Shown: positions 34,742-46,282 of the stretch, one piece after another
Numbering within the stretch: the stretch's first letter is position 1
How the letters are laid out: each line of letters starts with the position of its first letter
NCBI RefSeq assembly: GCF_036320965.1
Contig: NC_092242.1
Location: forward strand, 65,578,520 to 65,642,519
Source of the DNA: Panulirus ornatus
Taxonomy: Eukaryota; Arthropoda; Malacostraca; Decapoda; Palinuridae
Reading direction: 5' to 3'
Length of the DNA stretch: 64,000 nt
Made by a program: the position numbers and the translations under genes
The notes under the pieces: generated by a model
Database searches by the model: none
Seen by the model: the letters and a program-made list of their open reading frames with translations, nothing else
Told to the model about the DNA's origin: nothing

Positions 34742-35905
34742 TGTATAATTATTACTACCCCAGCTAAGGCTGGCGTCCTTTGGAGACAAACTGTTGGGTT
34801 AGTTTGGAGCCACATAAGTTCCAGTCCAGGTGAGTACAAAGGAACATGTTCAATCAGCACCAAACAGACCACAATCGTACAAAAATGATACGAGAAAAAC
34901 CATAAGTGGAAAAGGAGACTTCAGTTTCTCCAGTAAACGTTCTTGATGCGAGATCAGGATATGTTCTTAACCCTTTGCTATGAAACTAAATCCTTTTTTT
35001 ATACCACCCATCCAATGAACTGACACGCTTCTAAATTTCCAAAACAATTCTAGAATATAGAACTGCGTTGTTTAAAGCCATTTTCCTGCATCTTCAAAGA
35101 TGTCCTTTGTTATCCATACCGATATATTTAAGAGGAAGAGGAATAACATACTAATTACGTGGAAACCCATAAGTTAATTAAATGTTGCAATTCTCAGGGG
35201 AAGATTAATCACATACTGAATACATGGAAACCCCCAAGAAGCTAAATGAAATGTTGCAATTCTTTTGCAGTTATGGGTGTACTATCCTGCTGCTTCCTGT
35301 GCGACAAGGCTCACAGGGACTACAAAGCCTTGCCGGAAGACCATCCAGACCGCATCAAATACTCTGGGGTTGTGCCCGTCCCTATACGAAATATTGGAAC
35401 AACTTGTCAGCTGCCACCTGGAACACAGGTGGTTAGTTACCCAGCATCGACTGGAGGACAGGCTGTTGGCTCATCGTCAACTGGAAGAGAGACTGTTCGT
35501 CACCCACCATCAACTGGAAGACAGGCTGTTGGCTCATCGTCAACTGGAAGAGAGACTGTTCGTCACCCACCATCAACTGGAAGACAGATTGTTGGCTCAT
35601 CGTCAACTGGAAGAAAGGCTGTTGGCTCCCCATCAACTGGAGGACAGACTGTTTGCTCACCATCAACTGGAAGACAGGCTGTCGGCTCCCCATCAACTGG
35701 AGGACAACCTATTGGCTCACCATCAACTGGAGGACAACCTATTGGCTCCCCATCAACTAGAGGACAACCTATTGGCTCACCATCAACTGGAGGACAGGCA
35801 GAGAGTCGTGTCACTCCATCTGCACCTCCCGCCTCAACACAATACGCATATGATGATGCTCCTCCCTCTTATGCAGAAGCCACCAAAAATACTATGCAGA
35901 TATAA
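33280..35905 (+). CDS. Gene C: two-helix membrane protein with repeat-expanded PPxY tail (3 coding exons)
   Basis: Joined exons 33280-33390, 34531-34672 and 35271-35905 give 888 nt, 295 residues plus TAA, intron phases 0 and 1. Visible in order: Gln run then PPPQVLVIQQPVV at about 8-20; RRGVQ at 33-37; NNGCHIPG at 39-46; a helix about 47-66; the loop SGGKMKE; a second helix about 73-89; SCCFLC with C91, C92, C95; HRDYKALPEDHPDRIKYS at 99-116; PPGTQVVSYP; twelve tandem 10-11 residue repeats (core STGGQPIGSP) from residue 144 to about 262; and DDAPPSYAEA with PPSY at 282-285. It is about 70-90 residues longer than its paralogs, and nearly all of that is repeat expansion. The repeat region stays in frame and the downstream PPSY is preserved, which argues for a functional gene. 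The function is unknown. Confidence 0.82.
34050..34380 (-). mobile_element. LINE RT fragment, antisense in gene C intron 1
   Basis: The minus strand reads VLQGSIFGLPLFPLHENDLL then DRLDLCLNVFTDDADM, matching RT motifs B and C, and further down a LEKLLLMRF-like segment. It is related to the fragment at 16000-16260 in intron 1 of gene A, at the equivalent intron position and orientation. Confidence 0.6.
34531..34672 (+). CDS. Gene C exon 2 (membrane hairpin)
   Basis: The acceptor TTGTATTACAG ends at 34530 and the donor GAG/GTAAGG follows 34672, phase 1. Same length as the gene A exon. A (GA)n tract begins about 13 bases into the intron. Confidence 0.82.
34686..34739. repeat. (GA)n microsatellite next to gene C intron 2 donor
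   Basis: Uninterrupted GA tract starting about 13 bases from the 5' splice site. Positionally homologous to the tract in gene A. Confidence 0.97.
35271..35905 (+). CDS. Gene C exon 3 (Cys cluster, tandem repeat, PPxY tail)
   Basis: The acceptor TCTTTTGCAG ends at 35270. A split valine codon is completed, followed by SCCFLC, HRDYKALPEDHPDRIKYS, the 30/33-bp coding minisatellite (35447 to about 35800) and DDAPPSYAEATKN, ending with TAA at 35903. Confidence 0.83.
35447..35800 (+). repeat. In-frame coding minisatellite of gene C (30 bp unit, about 12 copies)
   Basis: The unit encodes STGGQPIGSP or variants (STGRQAVGSS, STGRETVRHPP). Two units are 33 bp, also in frame. The downstream half is more homogeneous (repeated GGQPIGSPST), suggesting recent local expansion. 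Confidence 0.9.
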
Positions 35906-36043
35906 AGTCTTTTATCTTGCTGTAATGGAGCAGTGGTGTGACCGTCTATACATGTCAATTCAGCTACATGACAAAATTAGTTGAGGACGGCAACATCGAT
36001 AAGCTTTAAACTTAGTAGAGATGTCAGGTTATGATTGAATTAA

Positions 36044-36245
36044 TCAATCCGAACACTTTTCCTAAGCAAATCCCTAGAAACAAATGCTATATCTATCAAT
36101 ACCGCGTATGACCTAACACATCAATCCAAACATTTCACCCAAACAAATTACCAGAAACAAATGATATTTCTGTCAATGCCGGGTATGACTGAACACATCA
36201 AACACTTCCCCCAAACAAACTCCCAGAAGCAAATACGATTTCAAT
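36044..36245 (+). repeat. Degenerate tandem repeat of about 75 bp, three copies, 3' of gene C
   Basis: Each unit contains CACATCAATCCAAACATTTC-like, CCCAGAAACAAATG-like and TCAATGCCGGGTATGAC-like segments. It lies about 140 bases after the stop codon, so it may be in the 3' UTR. Confidence 0.75.
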
Positions 36246-36439
36246 CTTATATATAATGTTCTATGTCTGGTACACGATACCACGGATAGAGACTAGACAA
36301 CCCACAAGACATGGGTTCGTGCAGGGGGTTGAGTAGGGGGGTGGCAGGTCTCGAAAAGGGAGGGTAGAGTTCTCAGGGATCGTTGAAGGATGAAGAGAGG
36401 CGTGGTAGTGTAGTCCGGCTGAGAGGGACGATCAGGGTG

Positions 36440-36915
36440 TCCTGAAATGGTTCACACACACACACAGGATGAGCGAAGAAAGACTAGCTATAAGAATCCT
36501 CGTCTAAGAAGAGGAGAGAACGACGAGGAAAGGGGAAGGAAGACCAAGATGGAGATATGGGAATGGGGGAAGGAATACCAAGATGGAGGAGGCATTGAGG
36601 GTATCGAGGCATAAATTTTCAGAAGGGTGAGATCCCTGCACGGGACAGAATCTAATGGATGATTATGGCTGGTAGGGAAAGACGCTCTGTCTGTGAGCTG
36701 AACCAGGGTATTTAAAGCAACCAAAGCAGACCATTGAATAGTCCATATTACTAAGCTGGTCGATAACTGTTGCGAGAACAGGCTGGTCGATGGACCTTGC
36801 GAGACTGAGCATATTGAACGACAGCTAGAGAGGTGTGTTGGTGCAAATGAAGCTGTTGTTCATTATTTTGTTCCTGACGTTACCCAGCTACGGTAGGAGG
36901 AGCAATTATACCGAA
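36440..36915 (+). mobile_element. Highly decayed LINE 3' fragment
   Basis: The CCTGAAATGGTT ... AGGATGAGCGAAGAAAGACTAG order corresponds to the KWFGHMERMSEERL region. Later pieces (TGAGCTGAACCAGGG, ACGACAGCTAGAGAG, GACGTTACCCAGCTACGGTA) match the rest of the element and its tail. A (CA)n replaces part of the GHMER codons. Confidence 0.7.
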
Positions 36916-37269
36916 CTCCGCCTGCTTCAGGGTACACCACGAGTTAAAAAGTCACCTCTGGCAAGGATATATCATCGTCAGTTGACGAAATAAGAGTAAC
37001 AGTCTCGATAAAGAACTTTCTTCAAAGCAATCCATCCTGTTCCTACTTCTGAGCATTGCACATGCTTGGGGCTACATGAGACCCTTGGATGGGGAGTCTT
37101 GGGGGTTCGAATCATGGCTGTTGGAGGTATTATATTCGTGAGTGTGATCCAACCATTTGTAGGGAGGGAATTTTGTACTCAAGGTACCCCTTCTCTAGAG
37201 CCTTCTGTTCTATCGGACGATCTCTTCAACTAATGAAAGCTGTCAACATCGACAAGTACCTCATCCTAT

Positions 37270-37470
37270 TTATTACATGTGTGTGTGTTGTGTATAAATA
37301 AAAATATATGTACACAGTTCTGCCAAAACTTTATACTGACAATAGATATTACGGATAGATGACTATTATGTGAGAAAAGTAATAAACATTCAACCATCTT
37401 TTTTTTCTTGAATTCCTTTTACTGCTATGAGAAACCATTTATAATGCCTTTTCCTGGAATGATATGGCCA
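37270..37470 (+). repeat. 3' flank segment shared with gene B locus
   Basis: GTGTGTGTGTTGTGTATAAA, TGCCAAAACTTTATACTGAC and GAGAAAAGTAATAAACAT align in order with 29036-29250. A possible AATAAA lies at 37297-37302. Confidence 0.65.
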
Positions 37471-37670
37471 TTCTATTCCCTTCTGCTGGTATGATAACCC
37501 ACTTACAATGCTCACTACTAGTAAAGTTAGACCATATAATGCCTACTACTGGTGAGATAAACCAATTATAGTGTCTTCTACAGGTATAATAAACCAATTA
37601 TAATGCGGACTACTTGTGTAATAAACCATTAATAATGCCTACTACTGGCATAATAAATACTTCAACTTTG
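37450..37670 (+). repeat. Degenerate minisatellite, unit about 33 bp
   Basis: CCAATTATAATGCCTACTAC then TGGTATAATAAA recurs about six times with drift. Confidence 0.8.
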
Positions 37671-38324
37671 ACAATATAATTACCTATACATAATGTATAC
37701 TAGTGACAAGCCACAACAAACTTCCTAGGTAGAGAGATCTTTATGTTACAATGAAAAGAACTGAAGAAAATCGTTACAGACAACAGAATCAAGAGCAGCA
37801 TTTGTGATGTGACAGGATATCAGCATGTAGATGGGAAGAGGGAGCAACACCTTGTGGTAGAAGTCAAACAATCTAAGAGTTAGAGAGAAACTAGAGGTAT
37901 TGAGGTGGGGAGGATACGAAACATGAGGCGTTTTAGTGCGTCACGAAATTTCGAGTGAGAGTTGGGAAACCTTAGGAGGCACGAGACGACGAGGAAATTC
38001 TTTATTTTTTTGTTTTTACAATACAGTCAGCAAAAACACCTCCCCTGGAGCGGTCACGATGGTGAAGATTATAGTTAGGTATATGACAAAGGGAGTGAAG
38101 TAGCCTTGGGCTTGTTGGGAGATGAGAGAGAGAGAGAGAGAGAGATGGTGTTAGAGACGTGGTTGGATCTGAAGCTGCGAATGCTGCAGGAGTGGGTAAA
38201 AGTGGAAGTACAAGGGAGTTGGATCCCAGTCGCTTGATGATGATTATAGTCGAGCTCAGAGAACTTATAGTTCCTCTCGGCTGACGGCGCCACTTATAAG
38301 AAACTGTTGGAGATATATGATTTT

Positions 38325-38640
38325 CATCTATATTTTTAGGATCCAATCACATGTACCTATATTTCGTCTATATTCCTAGGATCCAATCACTGGTAACTTT
38401 ATTCCTAGGATCCAATCACTGGTAACTATATTCCTAGGATCCAATGACAGGTAACTGGTTATATTCCTAAGATCCAATCATAGGTAAATATATTCCTAGG
38501 ATCCAATCACTGGTAACTTTATTCCTAGGATCCAATGACAGGTAACTGGTTATATTCCTAAGATCCAATCACAGGTAACTATATTCCTAGGATCCAATCA
38601 CAGGCAACTATATTCCTAAAATCCAAAAGCAGGTAACTAT
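38325..38640 (+). repeat. 29-30 bp minisatellite containing a GGATCC site
   Basis: The unit TATTCCTAGGATCCAATCAC plus AGGTAACTA recurs about ten to eleven times with alternating CACTGG, CACAGG and GACAGG variants that themselves repeat in blocks. Confidence 0.92.
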
Positions 38641-38985
38641 CTACAATGAGGCTAGGCCTTAACTGATGTACACAAAATGAGGGGGTTAAAAAGAATGAGA
38701 AACAAGATAACAGGAAAAGTATTTTAAGGATTTCCGAGAACTGGAGAGTGTCTTTGAATAGAGGCAAGCCATAGTTGTTTGGATAAAAACATGAGGGGGG
38801 GGTCATCAGGCAGCTGTGAAGCTTCACAGATTGTGAGAAAAAAAAAAAAAAAAAAGACAGGAGAGTATATAGTTTTCTCCCATAATCTCTTTAATCCCGG
38901 AACAGAAATTCTTACGTAAGTATGGATGTTTAAGGAAAATGAGAGAAGGATAACCAAATAGAAGAATCTTGCCTTTCTCTACAAG

Positions 38986-38986
<1 letters not shown>

Positions 38987-39051
<65 letters not shown>
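38987..39051. repeat. (TA)n microsatellite
   Basis: Uninterrupted TA tract. Confidence 0.97.
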
Positions 39052-39055
<4 letters not shown>

Positions 39056-39972
39056 AACATGTATCCTTTACAACTTCTTGGAAACAGAGATGCATAAACG
39101 CTACGATTCTATTTACCTCGTATTGTAAGGCTTACGTGGAATATCCCTTCAGCTTGGCTAAAAATATAATTTCTATTTTTTCATTATCATTCACCTCCAG
39201 TGAGCCAGGAAAATAATAACAGCATCATGTATCATGCATGACAGCGTTATGACACCATAATTCAAGCCCGGATATATTATTGAAACTTAGGCAACAAATG
39301 GTAAACAACTTTTCCAAAGGAATATTCAAAAGGCATGTCCGCGTGTAATGATTCAAGGCGCCTCTTGTCAGGTCTTGAAGTGATGAGTTCCTCTTCTTCA
39401 TTAATATTCCGGCATATGATATTTCTTGAATGTTGCGTCGGACAAGAGATATGCATCTCCGGGAAAGTACGTGAAATGTGACCTTAAGATATGAGGTATT
39501 GGACCAGCCAGACATTTCTCAACTATTCTTCCCTTTTTCCCATTAGTGTTAGAGTTTTAGTCAGATCCAGATCATCATCCGGGTTGCTCTCCTGTCTTCT
39601 CATGCTCTCCTGTCTTCTCATCTTTGTTACATCCATAGACGTAGACATCCCAGCCTAAGCCCTCGAAGGGGAGGAAGACTTCTCTTTTGGCTTCTGCTGT
39701 TCCAACTTATGGAAATTAAGATACATGAAGGAGATGGTTTTCCATCCTTCTACGGTTTTTGATTTTGTTTTGTAGGTGTTACCGGGCTCCGCCTGTATGA
39801 CATTTTGATGAATTAAGTCACTTTTGGCGACGCGGTATCGTTGGGGGTACATTCTCGCAAAAGAACTTCTCACTCCAAAGGGATAAAGAGAAAAAAAAAA
39901 AAAAAATAGCCCAAAGCATAGACACCGAAATGACGCGTAAATGAATTCAACAACACTTGCACTTTAAGGAAA

Positions 39973-40001
39973 GGAGAGAGAGAGAGAGAGAGAGAGAGAG
40001 G
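39973..40001. repeat. (GA)n microsatellite
   Basis: Short uninterrupted AG tract. Confidence 0.95.
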
Positions 40002-40094
40002 ACACACCCACATGGGTCTGGTTATGTATATTGATCCACTTGTATAGGGGTGACCTTGGGAGGGTCTTCACGTTTCCTGCTGCCTGCCATAATT

Positions 40095-40475
40095 AAGCTG
40101 CCATGTGGTCGTCCCATCGCTTATCTTCGTGGCCTTGAAGTCGTTCCACGTGGTCGTTCCGTCGCATATCTTCGTGGTCTTTAAGGCGCTCCAAGTGGTC
40201 GTCCCGTCGGCTTAACCACGTTACCGATGTGGCCATCGAATTCGTATAAGTTTGCTGTGGAGTGATCGTCCCGTTCCTTAACTACGTTGCCATGCGGTCG
40301 TCCCATTCCTTAACTACGTTGCCATGTGGTCGTTCCGTTCCTTAACTACGTTGCCATGCGGTCGTTCCGTTCCTTAACTACGTTGCCATGTGGTCGTTCC
40401 GTTCCTTAACTACGTTGCCATGTGGTCGTTCCGTTCCTTAACCACGTTAACATGTGGTCGTCCCGTCGTTAACTG
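40095..40475 (+). repeat. 32 bp minisatellite, about 11 copies
   Basis: The unit CCATGTGGTCGTTCCGTTCC then TTAACTACGTTG. The 3' half is nearly perfect; the 5' half is strongly degenerate (TCTTCGTGG variants). Confidence 0.9.
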
Positions 40476-42249
40476 TCGCCTCGCAATAACACGACATACT
40501 CCAAAACTCTTCATCCTCTGGGAAGACCGGATCAATTTCTGACATCCTAAAGTAATCTTTTATCCCGATACACCAGGACCATTAATGAAGCTCTAACACA
40601 TCTTTACGGAAGATTAAACAATATAAGATTAATCCAGGTATATAGAGACGGACCGATAAAAAACGATAAAATCATACGAAACCAAAGGTATTTTCTTTCC
40701 ATTGTTAGTTTTTTAATCGCTGGCTGACTATTAAAACTTGATTGCGTATATATATAAGAATTTGAGATACTAAAATATGACAGACGCTGAAAACCGAATG
40801 TTTTTTTTTTCCAAGTTTTGAGAAGCGCGAGAGATCATTATGTACCACTGGTATGAGAGACCTGTGAATGACTTGGAGTAAAGGTGAAGCACCGTATGGA
40901 CGCTGATGACAAAGCCTTAAAAGCTTATTAGCACCGTATGGACGCTGATGACAAAGCCTTAAAAACGTATGTCTTGTGTGTACTTATACGATGTCTTCAA
41001 CAGAGCGGGGGAAACAGGATGGGTGATACAAGAAACGAGTCAGTTACAAGATGTCAAGATCACACATGAGGATGTTAAGACATCACTTCCAGCTTGTTAA
41101 CTCTCATACACTGATGTGATGCATGTTGTATTGGTTCCTTCCAGGGATAAGTCTCTCACTTTGAAGTGTATTTACTCCTTCCATGTTAAACCTTGTACTC
41201 TTGATGCGATGTAGACAGTATCTGACCCCTTCTATGTCAGCATTTGCACCTTAGGTGTGACGTAAAAAGCATTTGTTCCTTGCATCATAAGCTTTGCACT
41301 CTGGTGTGATACACGCAGCATTTGTTCCATACGTATTTAGTATCAAGGAGGCATACCCTTAGATTCTACTGTGGTAGCCTTTAATAATCCCTTCCGACAC
41401 TTGATACAAGTAATGGATATACAGATGAACAGAACAAATAACCTTTGCCTTAAAGCGAATATTCCAACACTTCTGAGGCAAGTAAGGGAAATACAGACGA
41501 ACTGAACGAATAACCTTTGCGTTAAAGCGAAGACAAACGTTATCCAACTAAATTCTCTATCGACAGTTCTGTGGAAAGTGTCTCTGTGGACTTTGTCTGG
41601 TATTCCAGTGCACACTTCGCATCCCCGTAGGCATCTTTATGGCTACAGCCCAGAGCAAGCCAGCGTTGGAGGATGCGGAAACATCCATAACAGTGAGCAG
41701 TTTTATGGTGGCTATTGGAGGCGAGTATCTGGGTATGTATGTATGTATGTAAGTGTGTGTGTGTGGGAACTTTTCATATCTTACGTCTTTTTTTTATCAA
41801 CTTTTTGCGAGCTGTCTACATTCACGGTCTCATTAACCAAGTCATTCCATTAATGCACCATTTTTCTGTACTGCCAGAACACTTCTATATATTTTTATCA
41901 TTTACAGTTTCTTTTTTATAACCAGTCTTTGGTTGTTGTATCCTTGTACCATTCGGAAAACTATTTACTGTCGCCGTCACCTGTATGGTTTAAAAGCTTA
42001 AAGGTCCACCTCATACTCTTTTCTATTCCTGGCTGACAAAAATAAAAAGGCCTCTAACCTTTCCATGTAACTCGAAGTTATTTTTTCTATCCTGGTACTA
42101 TTTTTGTTCTCTTCCTCTGGACCTTTTCTATCAGCTCTTTGTATTCCATGAGGTGTGCCATGAAGCAGAAGTTGAGAAGCAGATTCTATTTAGTTTTGAC
42201 CTTGCGATGGATATGAACCTACAAACACAAGTCTCCTGATACAGACGAA

Positions 42250-42253
<4 letters not shown>

Positions 42254-42316
<63 letters not shown>
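42254..42316. repeat. (GA)n microsatellite
   Basis: Uninterrupted GA tract. Confidence 0.97.
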
Positions 42317-42319
<3 letters not shown>

Positions 42320-42740
42320 ATTTACATATCAACCTATAGTACACGTCAACTGTGAAAAATACCATGTGGGAGATAAAAAAGGAAGTCTGATAAGGTGAAT
42401 GAACTCCGAATGATTAAGCTCCTCTTACGGGTTCTTTTTTCCCCTCTTCTGAAACATAACGAAAACAAATCAAAACTATAATCATGAATGATAACGTGAA
42501 CGGAAAATATTCGTGTGTAGAACAACAGCAACAAAACAAAGTAATTAAACAGCGGCTTACAGCAGCTAATGGTTCAATAATTTTTGACAGTGCTAAGGAA
42601 GTGGCTGGTCACAGGTGCAGTAGAGGAACAATTTAGTAAAGTGCCTTGAACAATGGAGCCAAAGCCACAGTGATTAAGTTTATTGCAAATTCCTGTTAAT
42701 GACTGGTTGTAGGAGAAACCAATTGAGACTGTAGTCTCAC

Positions 42741-42742
<2 letters not shown>

Positions 42743-42819
<77 letters not shown>
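42743..42819. repeat. Compound (TA)n(GA)n microsatellite
   Basis: About 35 bases of TA run directly into about 42 bases of GA. Confidence 0.97.
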
Positions 42820-42823
<4 letters not shown>

Positions 42824-44829
42824 TCGCACTGAATGTCTAGGCAAACAATATTTTTTGCGTGTAAGCAAACAGTTTTACAATATCCCGTTCTAATACTTAA
42901 GGCAAAATGACACAAGTATCTAATACTGAACCTACGCACTTGTGCCTCTCTCTCTACGTTAAACCACACATCGACGATGGATGAAAAACGCAATTATCAA
43001 TAACGACGACAAATCAGTAATTAAACTCAATATCAAACTAACGACCATAATTCTTGTTAATGGATGGACCTCGTTCAACACGTACACAACACACACAAAT
43101 ATAAACACAGACACACACGGCATCACGGGACTACTGTAGTTTATATATACAGAAACACATACGTATACACAAAATACCGCCAGTTTGTGACCGAGCTAAT
43201 GTCAGAGCATCGTGGTCCTCTGGTATCAGCAATTGGCTAAGCTGACCGTAATGACGTAATGTTATGTACCGACGTCCCTAAGGTGGCTTCTTTTCTCCCC
43301 GATCGATTTCTGAAGTCGGTTTTCATTATGTCCTCCTCTTTTCCAGAGGCATGAAGGCTCCACAGATGCTAGAACGGAAAATTTGAGAACATGGATCCCA
43401 ACATTTAGCAATCTTCTTACATTAACACAGTTTGTTATTCTAGTGTTGTTGTGACTGCAGTTTTAATTCTTATATTTCTTTTTCTTCCGAGTCTTGCGAT
43501 TCGCTGACCTGGGATGTCATGGCGCTCGGGTAATCGAATTAGCCCACGTCAGCCGCCTTGATCCTCAAGCTGAACCCCAACCCGTCTCATGATCTTCCAG
43601 GCTTCGCATTGGAGATGTTTTACGAAACGTTCCCCAAAGTTCTCACCGAATAGAACTGAGCTTCTAGCTTCGTATTTGTTCGTTCTGGAGCTGTTCATAG
43701 TATTATGAAGTCCTTGATCAATGGAAGGGAAATTATTAAAGCAGTTTGATAACACGTTTGCACTAAATTCTACCGTTCTTTCAGCTTGTTTCTAAGATTA
43801 CCCGAATACACTGTTGGAAACTGCTGCTTTACTGAACCCCCAGCTTGAGACCTAAACAGCCAAGTGAACAGTTTGAATCACGTCTCGTGAACTGCCATCA
43901 GACGTCTCTATGACAGACTCCCGAAGCGAATCTGGTCTTGGGGGGACTTGAGATAAAAGAAACGTTTATGGAATGAATTTGACAAGAGCTGCATCACGCA
44001 GTAAAGTCTTCATTAGGGGAAGCAGATCCACCTGATGACACTCATAACAACGTTATAACCAAGACACAAAGGCCAGGGACTCGCGAGCGTGTGGTCGTCA
44101 GCTCATGCTGGTGTTTCCTTGCTTCGAATGACTCGAGACACCGAGTCAACAGATCCGAAAACTTGTGGAGCTAAACTTGGGATAAAATATGGCATGATCG
44201 CGGTGCGAGGAGAGATGATTTGTGGGGTGGAATATTACCTCTCCCTCTCATCACGAGCCTTCACTGTTTATCATCAGTTCGTTTGTATCATCATTAGAGC
44301 AATTTCCCGTCGCCATAAACGTATGTCAATAAATACCGAAGATGGAACTCTTTAAAATGAATTTCTCCGGTATCTTAATTACCTGGGCATTTGCATATTA
44401 AAGGAATGAAATTGTCTCTATCTTCTGATACGGTTGATGACTTGGGCTGTGGTGGAAGGGAGGCGTAATGATTGGAGAGAGAGGCAGTGACCTGTGGTAT
44501 TTCTCATTGTTGAGGTAACACTTGCTTGGCTCTTTCACATTAAGATGCTGCGGTCCTTGGTATTTTTCATTGTAGGGGATGCACTTGCTTAGATATCTGA
44601 GGCAACATTTATCTCTATTCCTCACTCGAGAAAAAGTCTCACTGCAGAAGCGAATCTTTGTACATCTCATTCATGAGGACACTACCTCATCTATTTCTCC
44701 AACAAGATGCAAGCACATTTGTTTGCCTTTTCAGACTACTCTCATCTGTGTCTTATCTCCGTCTCGAGATAATGCCTCTTGTGTGTCGTCTTTAACTCTA
44801 GGAGATACCCATACAATTTCTCAGTTCTA

Positions 44830-44940
44830 GATACCCATACTCTCTCTCGATTCTAGGATACCCATATTATTCCTCAGTTCTAAGAGATACCCATATCTCT
44901 CAGTTCTACGAGATACCCATAGTATCTCTCAATCTTCTTT
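44830..44940 (+). repeat. Minisatellite, unit about 25-32 bp
   Basis: TCTCAGTTCTAGGAGATACCC and variants recur about five times. Confidence 0.75.
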
Positions 44941-46189
44941 TTAAGCTAGCACGCGTTGGAGACCTCATCTCTCCCTCTTCATCCCTACCCTCTTCATATA
45001 TCTCACCACAGAAATAGCAACACTCCAGTCACCAATACAGGCTCGAAGGTCTAGGGCGCTTGAGACAATAAATAAAGCAACAAATCTCTCCCTCTTGTGC
45101 AGTCTTAAAAGAACGATGGTCCAACTGACGTCCAATTTACCAACACGAGATACGGGACCTTACAGAATAAGAACAGACAACGGTAATAAACATGAAGAGA
45201 ATATTAGACCATAAAACATAAGTAACTTGGGGCGAGATTACTGGCGAAAGGTGGTGTAATAAACTCGCCACAAGACAAAAGTTAAATCGAATTTAATCCG
45301 TGTAACATGATAATAAAAGCCGCTTCTGTTTTCCAAGTTTGGGTTGCTATTGGTTACCCAGGACAGAGGATGCCTGACGTCATGCTGGTACATCAACACG
45401 GGCTGACCTCATGACCTGGGAGACGAGAATTGTGAACCGATTTCTCATGGTGTCAAAATGACATAATCAACAATATTAAATAATAAATGATAATCTAATT
45501 ACTTTCTCATTTCAGTTTGTATTTCTTTCTACCATCGTCTTTACGAAACGAACATCAATCTATTGTGAAGAATGAACATATCTATACAGACGGATGTGGC
45601 TTCAAACTCTTCGCTGAGAATAAGTATAGATACAAGAAAGGCGAGCGTCTTTCAAGAATGCCTACTTGTAATGGGAATACATATAGACTGATCGATGTAG
45701 TTATATATACATACCTTTGTAAAAGTAAAAATCACGTCTACGAAATATATGTCATGACTTGCTAATGTCTTTAAGTGTTATTCAATAACTGTTCTTCAAA
45801 TGCCTCGATGTATAACCTGCAACTGTATATCTCTTCTCCCTTAAGAAGTCACTGTGCATGAAAATCTTCGCTGTCGAATTAGAAAAGGAAGATTAATTTC
45901 TTTAGGGAGACATTTCAAGGCTCTAATGTAATGAACGAGAGAGCAGCCATGTCTCAACATGTCTCTAATTTCCCGTGGGGGGACGAGGGTAAATTTATCA
46001 TCTTTTTGAGAGCTTGTCTTCGACTCTCACCGTCCGAGGACACAGCCAGAGGAAATGACTTCAGTGATTCGTCCACTCTGGAATTATTCTCGAGTTGAAA
46101 ATGTTATGGTGAAGTATTTACGAGAGCATGAATCGTACGAGAGAGATATAGTCGTCTATATCACTTAAATATATAACGTAAAACGATAT

Positions 46190-46191
<2 letters not shown>

Positions 46192-46280
<89 letters not shown>
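46192..46280. repeat. Compound (CT)n(TA)n microsatellite
   Basis: CT tract of about 37 bases joined to a TA tract of about 52. Confidence 0.97.

Positions 46281-46282
<2 letters not shown>

Larger units (their letters stand above)
37671..43429. other. No gene recognised; minisatellite-rich
   Basis: Frames on both strands are short and without recognisable domains. The stretch contains the minisatellites at 38325 and 40100, a 42-bp direct duplication at about 40890-40965 (AGCACCGTATGGACGCTGAT twice), a degenerate repeat of about 62 bp at 41090-41330, and microsatellites at 38987, 39973, 42254 and 42743. Confidence 0.55.

Noticed and set aside
35265..35984. 239-residue alternative frame over gene C exon 3 (repeated LEDRLLAHRQ)
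   Set aside because: It is the +1 shadow of the coding repeat. The frame with DHPDRIKYS and PPSY is supported by both paralogs.
44089..44355. Frame with TRDTESTDPKTCGAKLG shared with 60658-60924 (minus)
   Set aside because: It is explained by the inverted duplication. No domain, no splice context, and differences are not biased to synonymous sites.
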